A stretch of 64,000 bases of DNA from Acanthaster planci (taxonomy: Eukaryota; Echinodermata; Asteroidea; Valvatida; Acanthasteridae). Under the pieces are notes generated by a model. It was not told the origin of the DNA. It saw only the letters and a program-made list of their open reading frames with translations, and searched no databases. Position 1 is the first letter of the stretch. Each line of letters begins with the position of its first letter. This document shows positions 34,974-48,200 of this stretch, in pieces. The DNA lies in assembly GCF_001949145.1 (NCBI RefSeq), contig NW_019091585.1, forward strand, positions 393,877 through 457,876, in the 5' to 3' direction. The position numbers and the translations under genes were made by a program.

Positions 34974-37900
34974 TGTCACATCAGGAGCACCCTACCACCA
35001 GAAACAAGAGAGACTGCAGAGAGAAATAAAAAAAAATCCTCCATTAACAAATAGCATCCAACATCCTTGTAGCTCCACTTCCAGAGGTTTTGAAGGATTT
35101 TGCTGCAACTAATTATCATGTTCTATCTTCTGTGGCAAAAAGTTGTAGAATTTGTACAGATTTTTTTAAAGGAAAAAGTGCCTGAAATTGTGTAGGTCTG
35201 ATTTTCATCTTGTGAATACGGACTCAAAATGACAATGAAGCATGGATGGAACCAGATGATGATTTCTCATGGTAAATTTTCCAAGTCCATGAAAAGAATC
35301 ACAAAAGATGTCCAGTTGTCATGCCAGCAAAAACAGGTAAAACATAAAATAATAGTATTAATGGCTTTGACACGTGCCAAAATTTAAAGTACAATAGTCT
35401 AAAATAAAAAAGACTTTACCATGACAGCCTCTGTAGGAGGACTGTGTACTTCGGGACCCTCCATTGTTATTATTCTTGTAAAACAGGTCAGTACCCAAAA
35501 GTGTGACGACCAAAGGCAATGTTTTCCCTATTACAGTCACCCTGTTTTTTGTGAATTTAGAATTATAAATTGTGAGAAATCTATTTTTTTTGCAGATATA
35601 ACCAACCATGTGTAGGTTATATCATTCCTCCTTGTGTCATAAATTAACACTGACACGTCGTTGGCAAGAAACTGGGTCCCACAATTCACACAATCCCCCT
35701 TCATTCGTGGCCTCGCATTTTTAATTGATCAGGGCCCAAGGCTCCAGTTTACATGTACACTCGGCTTGTCTGACCAGTGACCACTGTTCCTGGCATTGTC
35801 AGTCCATTGCCTAAACTTAAAGCAGGCCTTGTCTTTTAACACTGTACGTAGATCAAGACATAATGTTACAGTCATGACAGTCGGTGACAATGCAGGCGTA
35901 CAGTACTCTTTGTCTAGTACCATCACTTTAATTTTCACAAATGTTTCATGCAAAAGTTGTTGAAGTTTCAATGATCTACTGACAATTCACAAGTATAAAA
36001 TGAAGGTAAAGAACGACATGATTCTTGATACAACACAAATTAGTACATGTATGTACAAGTGTGCCTCCGTGGTCAAATTAACGATGGGCCTACCTTTCGA
36101 CAGGACAAAGTTTGCCAGCCTGCCGATCCGCACACAACAAATGCAGCCGGATATGGGGCCTGCTTTACTCACACAATGCACAACAATGTGTAGTCTGGTA
36201 GCAAAACTTAGTGCTGTCGCAACTGCCAGTCCGTCTAGCTCCCAGTGCGCAAGGGAAATCATGTACATATACATGTACATATACATGTACATGTACATAA
36301 TGTAGGAATCTGTCTTGTTCAAGCTGCGGCTGTGTGCACAAGATACAGTTACGCGGGGGGGGGGTGAACAAAACAGTAAAGGCGATCTTTTAGTCTTTTC
36401 ATTTTACTTCCTTCAGACAGTGTGCCAAAGCCCTAAATGGAACATCGATAATCCTCCAATTTTATTGTCCTGCAAAAATAAGCCCCCCCCCCAAAAAAAG
36501 CTTTCGGTGTGGATCCTCCCTTGGGTGTTTGTAAATTAAAAGAATAGATCATTGAAGCCTGAAGGTTCTGGACATGGGGTCTATCCAGCCATGCAGGGGT
36601 ATCAGACGGTCCAATTAGTTGCCCCCCCCCCAATATGTTGCGTTTTAAATTGTTTTATATATATGGAGGGCATGACGTTTCAATCCTAGCAGAATCTTTC
36701 TCAAAGGCAAAATGATGTTTTTATCTATGATTAGTGATTTGATTTGATTCAACAAAACGAGGGCAAATTATGCAAAATCTGCTGCAAATCAAATCTCTGA
36801 TTTGTAGTAATGAATTAAAAACGAAGAAATAAATGCACTTACTTTTGCTGTTGTGTGTTTCGTGAGATGTTGTTATGACTCATTTCTTTGCAGGATTTTA
36901 ATTTGGACAATTATTATGCACACTTTAATTGTCATATTTTTTTAATCAAAATCATTATCCATTTACATGAAAATATTTTACTGTCGTATGCGCAGTCTGA
37001 AATTGAATTCAATGCCAGCGACGTACTTGTTAGCTTGCAAACTGTATCAGGTCGAAAGTCAGTCTATCGGTAACACTGAGCAGTCAGTTTCCGAGTCTAT
37101 GCAACATCTAATAACAACATTATTAGAAAATCTGAAGAAATGCTCACTTCACCACCTTTTTTTTACTGTGATTTTCCTCTTCCAAGTGCTTCGCAGCAAC
37201 CTTTCTTTTATCTAGTAACAAGCACTCTTAAGAGAGATAGAGAAAACACATGTACGAAAAGTCACAATAAAAAACCCGAATTGACACACTGCAGTGGAGA
37301 CTCTTAATTGGGACAAATCTAAATGTATTTTACGCAGACTGCCTGCCTTGTTTATAAGGCAGTGTTGTCAGGTTCGCGTGCTCCTGAATGAAATGAATTT
37401 TTTGACGGTAAAAAACGGGGGGAACTAACGTACAGAAGCGTATTGCTGCCAACACGACAAAATTATTTTCTATCGCTGAAATGACTTATTATCTCTTTTA
37501 ATTAAACGACTTAGTATCTCTTTTAAACGACACAGCTATCTCGTTTAAAAAACTTCAAATCTCATTAAAACGACATGAATGTAGATATCTCGTTTAAACG
37601 AGACACCTAAGCCGTCAAGTGAAATAAACGAGATATAATAATTTGTTCGCGTTGGCAACAATGCGCTTCCGCAGGGAACATTATTGTTTTCTGAATTTAT
37701 TTTTGAGTTTAGGTTTAAGAATTAATTATTTTGCAATAAGGTTCTCTTTAAAATACTTTGCCTGTATCATTTCAACTATTCCGTTATTTCAAATAGGCCT
37801 TGTTATTCCGCTGCATTCAACAAGTCTATGGATGATGATGCAGGACTCGTCACTTTTATTAGATCTGTCAAGTTTTTAAATTGACAATGTGAATATTTTT

Positions 37901-38100
37901 GAAAACAGATATATTTCTTTAATACGTCATTTTGTAGGCCCTAAGTATGGTGCCTACTGAGCCTATAACATGTTTAAGCCTGTCCATGTGACAACAATGC
38001 GTCTATCTTCATTATTTATTTAGAGAATCGACAAAGTTCCAAAAGTTTTAAAAGTTTCAAACCTATACCAAAATAGTCAAACGAGGGCGCTGATCAATTC
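34974..38100. other. Intergenic between the divergent SRCR and nucleotidase genes
   Basis: The SRCR promoter and 5' UTR should lie at the left end, but no TATA box or initiator is convincing. The rest holds TACATATACATG microsatellite (36262-36300), G/C homopolymer runs (36353-36364, 36483-36492, 36624-36632) and the ATCTCGTTTAAACGAG repeat near 37.5 kb. No ORF with a recognisable domain is present. Confidence 0.5.
37480..37632. repeat. Degenerate repeat of ATCTCGTTTAAACGAG-type units
   Basis: Five or six diverged units of ATCTC(G/T)TTTAAACGA occur in about 150 bp. One of them, TCTCGTTTAAACGAGA at 37588-37603, is a perfect 16-bp palindrome. Spacing is irregular, roughly 20-35 bp. No function is evident. 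Confidence 0.6.
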
Positions 38101-38288
38101 AGTACGTCGCGATCGCGCACGTCGTACTTCTCGATTATTAATGTGTGCATGAAATCCTTCGCCGCGCTTGAACTTCAAGTTAACAAGTGGAAACCCTAGG
38201 CCTTTCGCGTGTGTCAGTTCAGTTTTGTGTCTTTCGACGAACCAGAACCGGGGAAGAAGCAGTAACGCACCGGGGCAAAACACCGACG
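38100..38288 (+). promoter_or_regulatory. Candidate CpG-rich promoter and non-coding first exon of the nucleotidase gene
   Basis: Unlike its surroundings, this block has frequent CpG (GATCGCGCACGTCGTACTTC, CGCCGCGC, TTCGACGAACC). It ends in a strong donor-like CCGACG/GTACGT at 38288/38289. The next plus-strand gene starts its coding sequence 7 kb downstream at 45242, and that exon has in-frame stops upstream. A spliced 5' UTR exon here is therefore plausible. This is inference without transcript evidence. Confidence 0.28.
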
Positions 38289-40755
38289 GTACGTTCTACA
38301 TTTTGATCGAAGACGTAGTAGTACTCGTGCTCGGGATCGTACATGTACCACTACTGGTACTAGTCACTACTAGCCTACCGGTATGGTTGCATCCTGGAAT
38401 TTTACAAAACAAAGTTAAGTTCTTGCTCCGAATCGGTTAATATACATGTATGTGTGTACATGTAGGCCACATCATCGTAATGATGTAGGCCTAGGCCTCT
38501 GTACTTGGGTGTTCAACTGTCTCTGTACTGGCAGCAGATATTAATAAATTCCCACTTTTCGTATTTTCTTTCCGTTTATTTTCTACCTGTCGTACCTACA
38601 TGTACATGTACCTCATATTTGCTTTCTTTGTGGGGGTCGTCATGTACGGTAGGATGGCTAGAGAGGTGTTGGTCGCCTGGCATGCCTGTTCCTTCTTGTC
38701 ACTGGCACTGGCTTTTATATTCTCATTTAATTTTATACTTTATAGCTGTCATGTCATCTGTTTGTTGTTGCGCCATGTCAATGGTTTATATATGTTTTTC
38801 ATGTATTTAATTTTTGGTTTATTATTAGCTGTGGAAAAGTGTAATAAAATAAATAAAATAAATTTTGTCATGCTAAGTTGTACCTCCAAAACAGTGGAGT
38901 TTGTTGCCCGCTATGCCCGTGGCCTCGTTGTTGTTGCAACTCGGGAGAGCAACGACGAACCCTGTTACCTGGTGACCAGTTAGGCCTAGCCCCAGAACAG
39001 TGGCGCTGTTATGCCCCAACTACAGTATAGCAACTTTCCCAACTATTGTTGACCAATTTCTATCGAAACTTTCTCAACCTTGTCCATGCAGGTTTACTAA
39101 TCTCGCACTTGACACAGTTTATCTAAAATATGGAACTTCACCTACATGTACACGTACATGTATGACATGACATTGTAAACAATATGATACTGGGCACATG
39201 CACACCCAACCTCTGTGCTGTACATGTAGTTGGGCCAATAAAATCACTTGACTTGACTCCAGTCTTCGTCAGAAACTTTGACTCAAGTCACAGTGGTTTG
39301 CTTGTTACAACAGTGGATTCGTGCCAACTTGCCCGAGGAAATCCAAGGGGTAGGGGATGAAGAAAATCTAAGAACTCTTGAGTCTTGAAAAGAGTCTCCC
39401 AGACCACATCAGAGGTTTCAGAAAGCAACAGCGTGTTGATGGCATCATTACATGTGCAGTATGAATGCTTTCACCATCGTGTTTGGACCAATGTACCGGT
39501 ACATGTACATGTAATTGCCTTGTAGGCAATTTATGCATGATGCTGGCTTATTAAAAATATATGTGTACCGGTAGAAAGAGCAGGTGTGTAGCAGTTGACA
39601 GCATTTCCTCATTGTTGATGGGCATTGGTGCTTAAAGTGGTGGTTGCTTCCTGATCAGTCATGTCTGTGACACCACATCTCACTGTTAACAGCCATACAC
39701 CATACATGTACTTACCAGCATTGTGACTGGTTACTAAGCAAGGTGACAGAATCATTACTGTGGACTTCAGAATCAGTTGATGGGATGGCGTGAAAAATGT
39801 TAATGAGAAAATGGTGGGAAAACTGACTAGGCATATTTACAACAAAGACCTGTTTTGTGGGGTGGTCAGATTTGAGGTACATTTTAAAAGGCTTCAAGTG
39901 CAAAAGGCAACAAGAATGTTTATAAGTGATCAAATTTCATGCTAAAAATTGGCAGATCACACTAATTCCTCACTGTTTTGGCTCTCAATATGTAGATTAG
40001 AATAGGCTTGGTGTCTAGAATAATCCTGAAACTTACATGTACCTTGTGTCAGATTTTTAAAATTTAAATCTGATTTTTAAAATTTAAATCAGATTTTTAA
40101 AAGTTTTTATCACAATTTGAGACAAGGTGGCTCAAATGTCTATTCAAAAGCAAGCAAATCAGCTGCACCTGTAATAGTTTTCTTTTATTTATTTGTTTTG
40201 TTACAAAATTAAACAAATTTGGATATAATTTAAGAAACTTAAATCAAGTAATTACATGTAGATTGAATTCACAAACCACCATGTGTTAGCCATGCAGAAT
40301 AATATGTACATGTATATGTACCAGTACACCCGCAGAAAAGACACTTCCTTCAGAGACAAGTACATGCACACGTAGAGTATACCAAGGATAAAGTGCATAC
40401 CAGGTTTTAAACCGAGCTCTTAAGTTTTGACAAAAGTAGAGTTCACAAGAATTTGTTAACAGGCTGTACTTCTACATGCAAAAAATGACTAATCCATGAG
40501 AAACATGCAATGAACATTAGGTACACGCATGTATGCATTTAGTTTGCACTCTCATGTGTACTTTTACAAAATGCTGGTATTTTACCTGTGCAAAAAGCAG
40601 TCTCATTTTGTTTGTGATCTAGCTCCACAGAGCAGTGACTTAGGCTTGATTTAAAATCACTTTATTAAGGGCAACTTTAAGGACTAACAGAGATGTAAAA
40701 GGTTGATGAACACTGATATTTTACCATGTTAAACCATAGAGGAAGGACAAAGAAG

Positions 40756-41450
40756 GAGTTTGAACTGACCAGGCTATAACATCTGGCCAATTACCGCTGT
40801 CTGGCATGTCCGGTAGGTCCTTAGCCAGAGCCCAGTGAATGCTTGCTATTCCTGTGTCACAACCATAAGCCCCCTTTGTAACCTACAGGTATGATCATTG
40901 CTGCAAGTTTCCGCTGGCAATCTGTAACCTTAATTAAAATGTTGTGCGCCGCAGCATAGGAAGTTAGTATGACCTAAAAACAACATCAAATTTAATACTT
41001 ACATGTAGTTTGCATCAGGCTGTGTGTCCTTAGTCATGCACAGTCATTGCCTTTACTGAATGCTTTCTTCAAGTTCTGGAGATATTTTGGGAATGAAACC
41101 CTAAGTTGTTTATAAGATATTGTGTTTTATTTGAGTCATTATTATTATGGCATTTATACAAAGAGGTATTTCATGAAATCTTTTGAGCACTCCTTGCGAT
41201 GAAATAGCACATTTTGTTTGTTATGAACTTAACTGTCCAGCATGTCCAGTGGTGGTCAACATGTTGTAGGCCAGTCTTAGCCAAATTCGTACAAAGACTT
41301 TGGAAAGTGATGTTTTGGACGGACAAAATAAAATTACAAACATTGCATGGATAATGGAACAGCATATCAAAATAAAAAGTTTATTCACGATGGCAAAAGT
41401 AGATCTAATGTTTTTTGCTCTCTTTTCCCTGGTCACTGCATTAAACGAAA
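40756..41450 (+). repeat. Dispersed repeat family, second copy
   Basis: Same family and orientation as 15848-16500. Matching strings include GGAGTTTGAACTG, CTATAACATCTGGCCAATTA and CAAACATTGCATGGATAATG, with indels between them. Divergence suggests an old insertion. Confidence 0.75.
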
Positions 41451-41790
41451 CACACAAAATGTAGGATATTACTGGGCCCACTTGTCCGGCTAAGCTGCAG
41501 GAAGTAGTCAGGCATATTTGGAATGTTTAGTATTGTGTGTCTGACCGAGCGGCAATGATCATCGAGCACTTTGAAGTGCCAGAGTTCTAACTCCTTCTGT
41601 GTCCTTCCTCTATGATTAAACTCTAAAGTGGGCAATGAAGTAAAATTACATCACGATTGTACATCCTTTGCATCAAATGCACTTACTGAATCCAAAAAGC
41701 TGATTTAAATTGAAACAAGTGGACAGAATTGAGCATAAAATCTTGCCAACCCAGATTCTGTGTAACACTTGTGTATTCATACAAGTTTCT

Positions 41791-42173
41791 TTAACCCCTT
41801 TCTTTAACCCCTGGCCACGAAGGCCACCTGCCAAACCGCAAATTCTTGATTTTTGGCCCTGCGTGCTCTGCACGCTTTGAATTACACAGTGAAAAGGCTC
41901 ATTGTTCGGTGGCATGCGGCTCTACTCACGCTCCCACATTCCCGTTGCCTCTTTTCAAAGTGGGGACGATTGTGAAGCTGGTGATTATGATGCAAATTCG
42001 GTCTTTCATTTCTGGGCTACACACAAAGGCCAATTACCGTATATACAAGAGCCAGGGTCTGCCTTCTTTCACCGTGTTCGCTCGAGCATGGACCGAGAAT
42101 AATAGCTGAAAAGCGGGCTGAGGATCTCAATTTTTACGGCGTTTCTAGTCACGTCCGGGCGCGAAGGGGTTAA
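41791..42173. mobile_element. piggyBac-type MITE candidate (TTAA ends)
   Basis: It begins TTAACCCCTTTC and ends GCGAAGGGGTTAA, so an inverted TTAACCCCTT is bounded by TTAA at both ends. TTAA is the target duplicated by piggyBac elements. A second TTAACCCCT at 41804 leaves the left edge ambiguous. The interior has no transposase. Confidence 0.5.
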
Positions 42174-43199
42174 CACTAAGGAACTGGAAGGCTTACGGAG
42201 GGTGGATTTGCTATTTAAACTATGCAAACCCCTGCAAACATTTACAGTCAGTAAAAATTAAAAAATGGAAACATTTTTGCCTTTTTACCCAAAAAATTAA
42301 ACATGTTGATTTAAATCTGATTTTTTTCCATAAAATCATTTGATTTAAATCATGATTTAAATCGGTGAGTTAAATCAAGATGATTTACATGTACATCAGA
42401 CAACCCTGCTGAAAAAGCTAGAGCAGGTCTACATGTACATGAGAAGTTTTCTGAAAAGGTAAATTTACAGGGTTATACACAAGTTGCTTCAAGCATCCAA
42501 CTTGATGGGCCCTTTCTTTAATTGATAGCCCTAAAGCCAATGTTGATATGAACCCTACTGTACATGTAGTTTAAACACAGTAGAGTACTGTATGACAGCA
42601 GTCTGGGTAACCAGACAATGCCAGATGAAAATATGCAGGGTTCTGCTACCGGTCAGTTCACTTCAACATCCTGTCAGATTTAACAGAAATCTGTCAAATC
42701 ACCACAAATTACACCAAATACATGTACATGTACATGTATGTGACTCACCAACCAAAGCTTAACTCACACTAGGTTGGGGACAGGGTCCCAGGGAATTCCC
42801 TTAGCAGAAAGACTGGCCTGTCTGTCCCACTGCGCTGGGGTTTTTAAACCCGTTTGTTTGAAAGAAACTCAGTAGTTTGTTTGACAAAAAGCTTGTTCAA
42901 AACAAATCTGCTACATTGTTACCAGGTATACTGGAACCATTCATTTTAAAGAATTCTGCCAGAAATCTGTTCAAAGTTTCATTCAACTAAATGCTCTTTC
43001 AAATTCTTTGTTTGAATTTTTAATCCGTCAAATTTAGCCAAAAATTGGCTAAAACTGTCACCATGGTCACCCTGGCAACGACTGTGCATAATGTCATACA
43101 CATTCGTATGCGATACACTCAGAAAAGCGTATGTGTGCCTAGCCAAATATACAGAGTGTGCCCTGGAAATTTATGGACTTCTAAATTTATACATGTAAC

Positions 43200-44410
43200 A
43201 CCTCTTCCATGTACCGGTACATGTATACCCAACTTTGTTTACTTTAATAACATGTAGGATATGTACAAAATGCATGCATGTACATGTACACTACGTGTAC
43301 TAACATAATGTCCACACTGTACATGTACAGTGTGCCGTACACGAGAGCAATTAATTTTGTCAGCTCATTTGATTCTTTCTGCATTGTATATATGTAAGTA
43401 TAGTATACATGTTGCTTCACACTTCTTCCAAGAAAGGGTAAATTTGATTTAGAGTGCATGTACCGTACATTTACACGTAGAGGTCAGTCTCGTTATCTTT
43501 TAATTAAAATTGTTGCTCTGGGTACATGTACAAGTCCGTGCACATGCACTTACCGGTACTTGTACCCGATATGCAGTGGTCTTATGATGTTCTTCTGAAG
43601 GTTCTTTCTGAATAGCCTAAAAAATGGAAAAAGGTCTGTATTTATGATAGGCCTTGCAAGGGCAACTTGTTCAATAGTGATTTGTAAAACATCCACACAT
43701 GGGTGTTCAGCTGCAGGTGAGTTTGGAGTCTGGAAACCCAATCCAACAGTTGCCACTAGGAGTACATGTACATGCCCCACAGTTCAATCAAATGCACTTC
43801 AAATCAAGTACAGTGTACGTGTGATCAGTCCATGTTCACAAACGTACAGTATCCTTCATGTAGGTTATAAGTAAATACCGGTACATATATATACATATAT
43901 ATGTACCGGTATTACAGGTACATGTACATGTACTGTTATACGCATTGGTGCATGTACATGTACATATGTATGAAACATCTCAGATACAGGTGTAGTTTTT
44001 TAAATAGAAGTTATGTACATGTACAATGTACACATGTACATGTACACCTAAAATACAAAAATGTAAATGAATACCTACATGTACATGTACTGGTAGCGGC
44101 TGAGTTTGGGGCAAATTGTATACTGTTTGCTGAAAACTACACACTCTGGAATCATCTGACACACTGTATCAGATCTGTGCGTGTGCCAGTTGAACTGATT
44201 TCATCTATACTCATCTTAAATTGAAAGAACTACATTCACAGAAGTGCTGGCTGTTGACTACTGGTCTATAGATTTTCACACTGATTTGCAAACATGTACC
44301 GGTACATGTATATCCATACATGTTCAGTGTACAGCTACACATGTATGCCTACATGTACAGTGTTTTACATGTACATGTACGTAGGCCTACAGTACTGTAC
44401 GTGTAGCAGT
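43200..44410. repeat. Cluster of TACATGTA / ACCGGTACATGTA palindromic motifs
   Basis: Dozens of TACATGTAC words occur here, alone or in short tandem runs, often capped by ACCGG or CCGGT. Larger palindromes built from them include 43313-43334 (22 bp, perfect) and 43875-43912 (38 bp with 18-bp perfect arms). The His-Val and Met-Tyr-rich ORFs over it come from the repeat. Confidence 0.8.
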
Positions 44411-45241
44411 ACATGAACCTGTCAGCTTAGTAGGGCTGAGTCAGTTCAAATAATTCACTGATTGAATATTCGACCTTCAATTTGATTTAATATCTGAATA
44501 TTCAGTTGTATCGACCAGCTGATTGTTGATGAACATATTTAAACCATATATTGTACATGCGTACATTTGTACATGTACGAAAATCAGTTATAATATGATC
44601 ACTATGATACAACTTTAGCTTCTGACATCTACCAGTTAAAGAATATCACCAGTCACAATTTAGCAAACTTTAAGAGACCAACACAACTTCTTGCCCTGTT
44701 GAAAATTTCTATTCCTGTTAAATTTGTAAATGAATAAATTAATTTACTTTTCGAATCATAAGATTTGTCACTTTCCATTTGAATCTGCTTGAAACAAGCC
44801 TCCATAGTGCAACTTTTCTCATTTAAAACAAAAGAGAATTCTCCCTTCCTTTTCTGTAGCATTGAATATACATGTACCGGTAGCGGGCTGATTCTATTAT
44901 CCCATGCCTTATTTCCTTCCTTTCAATCTTTTTATTTTACAAGCACCTGCTCAGTATGTTCCTCCTGCTACCAGTATGTTGAACTGTTGAAGTTATATGC
45001 ATAGTACATGTATACATACTTTGTACCAATTTACTTCACTACTACGATATATTGCAGGTAAGCACTAGTGCAACAATGTGTCAACAGTGAGAGTGTCGTG
45101 AGCCTGTCAAGGTACGTGTGTGAAAGGCGGCACCCACACATGTATGTACAATGTATTCATACCTGATGCTATGACTGCACTGTGTGCACACTTGCCCTGA
45201 TCCCTGCACATGCTGCCAGGGAGGGGGGAAGCCAGGCAGGA

Positions 45242-48200
45242 ATGGGTTCCACTTGCTCCTTCGGGTCTGCTGCCGTCCAAGATCAAGAAGAGGAGGTCGT
45301 CAGGTGGAGAGGCCATGTGCTCTACGGCAACGGTAAAGCTTTGGTTACACTTTTTAAAACTACTGTACATGTACTGTACATGTTGGTGGAAAACCAGTGC
45401 ATTACCCCACATGTGCAGTTACTGTACCAGTCATTGCATTTACATGTATGTAGAGTTCAAGTCACTCTACATGTGGGTGATTATATAAATTAGAGGTCCC
45501 ACTTGGGGACATTTTGGTGTTCTGTTACAGGTGAAACCATTCAGCTTTTCTGGATGGAACTAATATTAGTACTGTTCACATTCTGTAGATCAAACAGGAT
45601 GACATTGTTTATGACTTGTACAATATACAGTTCATGATGTTTGATAATGTGATTACAATTTTACATGAAGAAAAGTTGAATGACTTCACGTGTAACAGGA
45701 CACCAAAATGTCCCCAAGTTGGACCCCTAATTTATAGAATCACCCATGCACAGCACATCCAGATAAATGCTGGCCGGAAAATGAATTTTTTTTGTACCAT
45801 ACTTATATTGTGGTCATTTGATAGTTTCAGTTCTGAAATACATGTACTGTCCACAAATTACTTTTAGACAGAAAAAGAAGCTGAATCTTTTTGTTGTTTT
45901 CTTTGGTTGTTTGATATTTTCCAACTTTTTGAACTTTGTTTGCATCAGTGATACTTTAAAAACCTGTGGAAAAAAATGGACACAACAGCGTGAGTGTACG
46001 CAGGTTTGCAGGCATTAACTGCATTTACTGGAGACTGCATCTACTTTAGCAAATTCAAATTTGAAACAAAGCAATTTCTTACTGATTGTAAGCATTGGAA
46101 GTAATGTGATGTGTGCTTTGAGAATGTTTAAACAGATTAAGAGAGCAAGAGTTTACAGAAGCAACACTTGACATGTCCATTTAAATTTTCTTGGTCGTTG
46201 TGTCTGCGGTTAAGATCGCAATTTACCCCATGGATAGATTACATTGTTTCTCAGTGGAAGTTACCGGTACCTTAATTATGTGAAGTTCTTTGATACCAGG
46301 AATTTAGTTGTTTGTCCTTAAATTTACCTGAAAAATTGAAATTTGATGAAAAGTAGCTTTGGGGGGTCCCTTTCTGTGTCTTTACTCCTCATTAAGGGGA
46401 CCAAATTCACCTGATGAAAGAATGTGTGTGGGACAACCTTAACATGGGGCTTACATGTACACGTAAGACCAATTAAGGTCTTAGGCCTCCTTGATTTTTT
46501 TGTGAAGTTCAAAGCTTGTGCATTTCTGGGTAAACTGTTACATTTTGGTCCTGGAAGTCCATGAAAAGACATGGAATTTGATTAGCAGTTGTTTTTATTT
46601 TGATTTGGAAGCAATTTTAAACACAGACTTTTTTTTTCATCAAGGCGATGTAAAGTCAGATGGAAAATTGTGTTTTCAGATCCATCATGTACATGCAAAA
46701 AAGCATGTACATTTGTACATGCATGCAATTGATCTGACAGTAGGGTGAGAGAGCAAAGCTGTGAGAATGAGGTTGAATTTGTTCCATTTGGCCATGGGTC
46801 CGTGCCATCATGACCATGAGTGCAAGACACACGCGCACAAAATAACAATTGGTGAGTGGAATTATCACATCATGCATGAATGCTATCATTAGACTTAATT
46901 AGCCATCGTTTGCAAGCCAGCTTGTTGATGAAACCATAATGACTCCTGGCCATGCACCGCTGAGCACAAATCAAATCAGCCATTCATTTTAACGGCACAA
47001 GCTGACAAAGTGATTGCCAAGGCTCATTTCATTTCTCACTCCACACCGCTATTTATTAAATATCAGTTTAATTGCCTGATCAAGTTGATGGTCCATTCAT
47101 CCTAAGAATTTATCAGGAGCTGAAAATTATCATACTGATCAGTGTTCTCCATGAGAGGTTTTAGCAGGACGGGCTGCCTCGTTTAAGTTTTGCCGCCCTG
47201 CCAAACTTCTCACTGTCCTGCTACGGTATTTCTTGTTGGATTTTCCGTACTTTCTACTGTCTTCACAGTTAATCTAAATCCAAAGACCGCACTTTATGGA
47301 ACAAGCATGATGAGTTTGCCATCATTATTCAACACAACAGTATACATGTAGCACTTCACAGCGCTTGTGATCAAAGCCAGATGCTATAATATACATGTAC
47401 ATGTACGTGTAGTTCGTTAACACAAAATTTTGGACTGGTTCCAATCTCCCAACCATAGCATTTTTATTTTGTCATGTCAAGAACCAATACATGTACCTCG
47501 AATTTATTTTTTCTAGGAAAATACTGCCGATTTCCTACATGTACATGTACATGTAACTCCAGATTTTTCCTAGATCCAAATTGTTTGAAATAAAACTTCT
47601 TTTCTGCTGCTTCTAAAACTACATGTACTTAGTGTTCTACATTTTCAAACAAGTTCAGTTAAAGGTGAAATGTAAGTTAGATTTCTGCTTCAAACTTTGA
47701 CATTTTTGAAAGGTTTGTCAAAAATTGACCAAAGAATACAGGGTGGTGGGTCATTTTGTATGTGTGATTCCAAATACTTTATTCTTAATTAACAGTCCTA
47801 TAAATCTTTGCATCTAATGTACCGGTATATTTAATCAAAATGACTTTTTGGTTGCTGGTTTTTTTTATAAATTGTCCATTTCGTTTTTCCATAACACCAA
47901 GGGTGTGGGGGGGGGACAACACGAAGTCCTTGTTCCCAGCCTCAAAAGAGAAAAAAAAGGTAAAAAGATAAATAAAACAAAACATGAATGGCGATGAAAA
48001 TCACTAATTTGCTCAAAACAGAAACACTTGAAATCCCCCCCCACACACACACACACCATTAATGGTTTATCAAATCATGTACCAGTAGGTTTGGACTGTT
48101 TTGCATTTTTCAACCCACCGGCCAAACATACCAAAAGCTGTCAATGTTTTATAAATCGCCACTGCCATTGTGTTCATGGCTTTAATATAGCTAATTGTGT

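Larger units (their letters stand above)
38300..45241. other. Intergenic or 5' intron region dominated by repeats
   Basis: Contains TACATGTA-rich tracts, AAATCTGATTTAAATC-type repeats at 40050-40105 and 42305-42390, a dispersed-repeat copy at 40756-41450 and a TTAA-flanked element at 41791-42173. The only long ORF (38600-38983) is a hydrophobic run in low-complexity sequence with no recognised family. If the first exon at 38.2 kb is real, this is intron 1 of the nucleotidase gene. Confidence 0.45.

Noticed and set aside
38600-38983. 127-aa hydrophobic ORF that could be a membrane protein
   Set aside because: No family resemblance and no exon partners; it contains (AATAAA)n and TACATGTA low-complexity sequence. 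Left as non-coding.
43901-44224. 107-aa ORF with Met/Tyr/His/Val repeats
   Set aside because: Direct translation of TACATGTACATG tracts.
45210-45488. Alternative frame of nucleotidase exon 1 (starts MLPGRGEARQEW)
   Set aside because: Its phase at the donor (0) does not match the phase-1 acceptor of exon 2 at 49965; the frame starting MGSTCS does match.
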